9,741 bases of DNA from a bacterium (GTDB lineage Bacteria; Vulcanimicrobiota; Xenobia; Xenobiales; Xenobiaceae): positions 1 through 9,741 of the forward strand of contig JAFSXO010000275.1 of NCBI GenBank assembly GCA_017444045.1. The letters run 5' to 3'. Shown piece after piece: positions 7,753-9,741 of the stretch (position 1 is the stretch's first letter; each line of letters begins with the position of its first letter). A program made the translations under genes and the position numbers. Below the pieces are notes generated by a model that saw only the letters and a list, made by a program, of their open reading frames with translations, did not search any database and was not told the origin of the DNA.

Positions 7753-7878
7753 GCTAGCTGACGCTAAGTTACCGACATTGTGCTTTAAGCTAGTTCATGA
7801 AAAAGGTTCAAGAGTGCTTGGTGCGGATATCGGCCCAATAAGAAGGATGCGTAATGGTGGCGGGGAAAGTTACAGTTT

Positions 7879-9087
7879 ATGCATTTGAAAAAGATTTGTT
7901 TGCTGTCTGTTTTTGTCTGCTCTATGTTGCCCCTGCCCAGTATGGCGGAGCCGCTCAGTCCGGCAGCCTCCCTTGGGGCTCCCTTTTTGCTGAGCTACTC
8001 CAGTCCCGATGGTCAGGCTGTAAAGGCTAAAAAGGACAAAATAAACCTTGGCGTCGCGCCGGATCAGATAGCCGGCAATGTCGCAGACATTCGCTTGGCC
8101 TCGCAGTGGATTGCGTCTGCCTACCAAATACCGGCCCGAGTGCCTGAGGAGATGCTGCTGGCCGGCCATAGCTATGGCGATACCCTGGTAGCGCTGAGCC
8201 TCATGGATTATGGGGCTTCGCTTAATGATGTCCTGGAAAAGCGCGCCTCTATGCGCTGGCCTAACGTGGCCGATGCCGTCGGGATTGGTGTGGATGAATT
8301 GCCTAGCGTGATTCAGGCGATAATGGTTAAAAAATACGGGGAGCAGCAACCCGAGACTCTGCGATTTTACCCCGATGTGCGTTCGGGGCTTAGCGAGCGC
8401 CTGAGCCTTCCCAGCGCGGCGCCGACTATTCCGGACTCCGTGGCTGTGGTGCAGTTTAGGCTGAATAAGCACGAGGTAGAGGATGTGCGCCGGGTTCTGG
8501 CCCATCCCAATGACGCAACCCCGGAAATGCTGCTTAAATCGGCAGGGCGTTCCTTGGTCGTAGCCGATTGGCTCATTGCGGCAGTGCTGTCTAAATACAA
8601 TCCCAACCCCCTGGAAACCATGCTGATGATGCGTACTGGCGAGGTCGTCGAATGGGGCGATATTGCCAGCACCTTCAGCATAGATCCGCGCATTTTTGTT
8701 TCCGGCCCGCTGGCTCCTGTGTACGCAGTGCTGACGGGAACCTACCATAACACGGTCGTTCCTTCCCTTAAGCGTCCTTATTATCCCAATAGCGCGAGCG
8801 ATATTTACAGTCTCAGCAAGCTGAGCGGTGAGCAGCGCGATGCCCTGCGCTGGCTGATGAGTCTGTATTACAAAGAGAATACCGCCGAGCGCGATCTGAT
8901 CGTCAGCAAGGGCTATAGCCTGCGCGACGAAGCGATGTGCTTAGCCATCTCCCGCCTGGCCATGACCGATGTCGCTACGGTGCTGCAGGCGCATGAAGCC
9001 GGTGCCTCTTGGGCTTCGCTGGCGGGGTCGTACTCGCTCGATCTTACCGGAGAGGAAGTGTTTAAGGCTGTATGCGGCCTGAAATGA
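7879..9087 (+). CDS. exported protein of unknown function with three degenerate repeats, 402 aa
   Basis: I do not recognise this protein as a named family. It starts with a Sec signal peptide: basic MHLKK, a hydrophobic core to about residue 17, and likely cleavage after SMA (21-23). The mature part looks soluble and periplasmic. Three degenerate repeats of about 70 aa can be aligned at about 74-148, 209-280 and 330-400. Each has a G-x-S turn (GHS 96-98, GRS 223-225, GYS 345-347), a helix, then a (V/M)L-x4-8 stretch and a conserved Trp followed by x2-(V/I/L)-A (W117, W259, W378). The first start codon after an in-frame stop at 7852-7854 is this ATG; GGGGAAAG at 7862-7869 is a modest ribosome-binding site nine nt upstream. 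The stop overlaps the next gene, a pseudopilin, so a role in the T2SS or a related pilus-like machine is a reasonable guess from context only. Confidence 0.8.
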   Translation: MHLKKICLLSVFVCSMLPLPSMAEPLSPAASLGAPFLLSYSSPDGQAVKAKKDKINLGVAPDQIAGNVADIRLASQWIASAYQIPARVPEEMLLAGHSYGDTLVALSLMDYGASLNDVLEKRASMRWPNVADAVGIGVDELPSVIQAIMVKKYGEQQPETLRFYPDVRSGLSERLSLPSAAPTIPDSVAVVQFRLNKHEVEDVRRVLAHPNDATPEMLLKSAGRSLVVADWLIAAVLSKYNPNPLETMLMMRTGEVVEWGDIASTFSIDPRIFVSGPLAPVYAVLTGTYHNTVVPSLKRPYYPNSASDIYSLSKLSGEQRDALRWLMSLYYKENTAERDLIVSKGYSLRDEAMCLAISRLAMTDVATVLQAHEAGASWASLAGSYSLDLTGEEVFKAVCGLK

Positions 9088-9449
9088 GCGGGGCGCGGCG
9101 GGGCTTTTCTTTGGTAGAGGTTCTGGTCGCCATGGCCATGGGCTCGTTGGTTTTGGGCGTAGTGCTTTCCGATGTCAGCAGTCATGTCGTGCGTCTGGCG
9201 CGGGTGGAGCCTACATACCGGGCGCTGATGGCAGCCGACGCGGTTTTGGAAAGGGCGATGGCTAAGCATTCTGTAAGCTCCGAAAGCGGCGAAGAGAATG
9301 GCTTACCATACGCTATAGAGGCGCAGTCGGTGGCCGCAGACACTCGCGTAATGGAGCTGAAGGCCACAGTTACCGCTGCTAATGGGCGCCCTGTAAGGCT
9401 GTCGGTATATCGTTTGCGCAGCACCATGTCAAATGCTGGCTCCGATTAG
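9072..9449 (+). CDS. gspI: GspI-like minor pseudopilin (prepilin-type N-terminal methylation domain), 125 aa
   Basis: A class III prepilin leader ends in RRG (9-11), and cleavage before FSLVEVLVAMAM (12-23) leaves the conserved Glu at mature position 5 and a hydrophobic helix to about residue 35. Such proteins are processed and N-methylated by the prepilin peptidase GspO/PilD and assemble at the pseudopilus tip. Size and the LVEVLVAMA signature fit GspI; a type IV pilus minor pilin (PilV-like) is the alternative. The start is ambiguous. The first ATG at 9072 overlaps the previous gene by 16 nt. The second, at 9084, forms a classic ATGA overlap with its stop and gives a 7-aa leader MSGARRG. 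Neither has an ideal Shine-Dalgarno. Either way the gene is translationally coupled to the upstream exported-protein gene. Confidence 0.75.
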   Translation: MRPEMSGARRGFSLVEVLVAMAMGSLVLGVVLSDVSSHVVRLARVEPTYRALMAADAVLERAMAKHSVSSESGEENGLPYAIEAQSVAADTRVMELKATVTAANGRPVRLSVYRLRSTMSNAGSD

Positions 9450-9473
9450 TTTTTGGCTTTTGGGCAGGTGTTT

Positions 9474-9741
9474 ATGTCTGGCTTTCTGACCTTGTTTACA
9501 GCCTCGCCTGGCTGGCGCCGAGGCTTCAGGCGGTCTGGGCGAGCCTTTACCCTGATGGAGATGATGCTGGCGCTGGGTCTGGCTGTGCTGACCATCTCTA
9601 TGCTTTCGTATACTACGATGCGCATCAGTGCTACCGTGCGCATGTCGGAGAGCCGCTTGGCGCGCAAATCAAAGCTTATTGCCACGGCTGAGCAAATTCG
9701 CTGGCAGCTGCGCTGTCTGTATACGGTAAACTATACCGACA
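9474..9741 (+). CDS. gspJ: GspJ-like minor pseudopilin, 3' truncated by window end
   Basis: The 89 visible residues begin MSGFLTLFTASPGWRRGF and carry a prepilin motif at about 24-35, A|FTLMEMMLALG, with the conserved Glu at mature position 5 and a hydrophobic helix to about 42. The helix is followed by an Arg-rich amphipathic stretch and an IRWQLR segment, as in GspJ, which caps the pseudopilus with GspI and GspK. Position directly after a GspI-like gene supports this. Oddities: the residue before the cleavage site is Ala rather than Gly, the leader is long (24 aa), and the gene lies in the same frame as gspI, 24 nt after its TAG. GGCAGG at 9463-9468 is a weak ribosome-binding site; GTG 9468 and TTG 9453 are possible alternative starts. 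A PilW-like minor pilin is the other reading. The reading frame is open at the window edge. Confidence 0.65.
   Translation, partial: MSGFLTLFTASPGWRRGFRRSGRAFTLMEMMLALGLAVLTISMLSYTTMRISATVRMSESRLARKSKLIATAEQIRWQLRCLYTVNYTD

Larger units (their letters stand above)
7444..7878. other. 435-bp divergent intergenic region rich in inverted repeats
   Basis: This gap separates gspC (minus) from the 402-aa exported-protein gene (plus), so it should carry two divergent promoters. No convincing protein-coding or tRNA gene is visible. It contains a candidate gspC promoter at its left end, a 9-bp inverted repeat (7559-7592), a 6-bp hairpin (7624-7639), two direct copies of GTTAGC 12 bp apart (7629-7634 and 7641-7646), and a 65-bp multi-stem element (7688-7752). 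TTAGCGT at 7630-7636 and its reverse complement ACGCTAA at 7761-7767 bracket that element at a distance. I found no convincing plus-strand -35/-10 pair for the downstream gene. Confidence 0.8.

Noticed and set aside
7870..8748. 292-aa open frame on the minus strand
   Set aside because: It lies almost wholly antisense to the 402-aa gene, which has a signal peptide, internal repeats and coupling to gspI. The antisense product is rich in His, Arg and Gln with no recognisable domain, typical of a shadow frame.
1..9741. CRISPR array, insertion sequence, tRNA or rRNA, toxin-antitoxin or phage genes
   Set aside because: I saw no regularly spaced direct repeats, transposase motifs, tRNA cloverleaf or phage-type proteins. 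The coding regions are accounted for by helicase, transporter, cyclase, secretion and exported-protein genes.

Overview
The window comes from a diderm (Gram-negative) bacterium of moderate GC, a little above 50% by eye. The evidence is a GspC-type type II secretion (T2SS) inner-membrane protein, two T2SS-type pseudopilins, a Sec-exported periplasmic-type protein, and a large RND/MMPL exporter of the kind that works in a double-membrane envelope. I cannot assign a genus. The mix of an HpnN-like exporter and T2SS parts would fit Desulfobacterota-like or other proteobacteria-related lineages, but that is only a guess. No mobile element, CRISPR array, tRNA or rRNA is visible.

Layout: (1) 1-5681, plus strand. 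A possible few-codon tail of an upstream gene is followed by a 913-aa HpnN-like RND/MMPL exporter and then, 31 nt later and behind a good Shine-Dalgarno, a 960-aa UvrD/PcrA-type helicase. The helicase has an acidic N-terminal extension, a Ser/Gly-rich linker and two C-terminal Tudor-like repeats. A perfect 29-bp palindrome lies inside its reading frame. (2) 5686-7443, minus strand. A two-gene unit made of gspC and a KynB-type metal-dependent cyclase/amidohydrolase, 21 nt apart, converges on the helicase with only 4 nt between stop codons. (3) 7444-7878. A 435-bp divergent intergenic region is rich in inverted repeats. It holds a candidate gspC promoter, a 9-bp inverted repeat, a short hairpin, and a compact 65-bp element in which two perfect 7-bp stems interleave. 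(4) 7879-9741, plus strand. A 402-aa exported protein of unknown function, built from three degenerate repeats, is translationally coupled to a GspI-like pseudopilin, followed by a GspJ-like pseudopilin cut by the window end.

The clearest functional theme is a T2SS locus in an unusual arrangement: gspC stands alone with a cyclase on one strand, and the minor pseudopilins are divergent and led by an undescribed exported repeat protein. That protein is the best candidate for something new here. The in-gene palindrome and the interleaved-stem element are the best non-coding signals.
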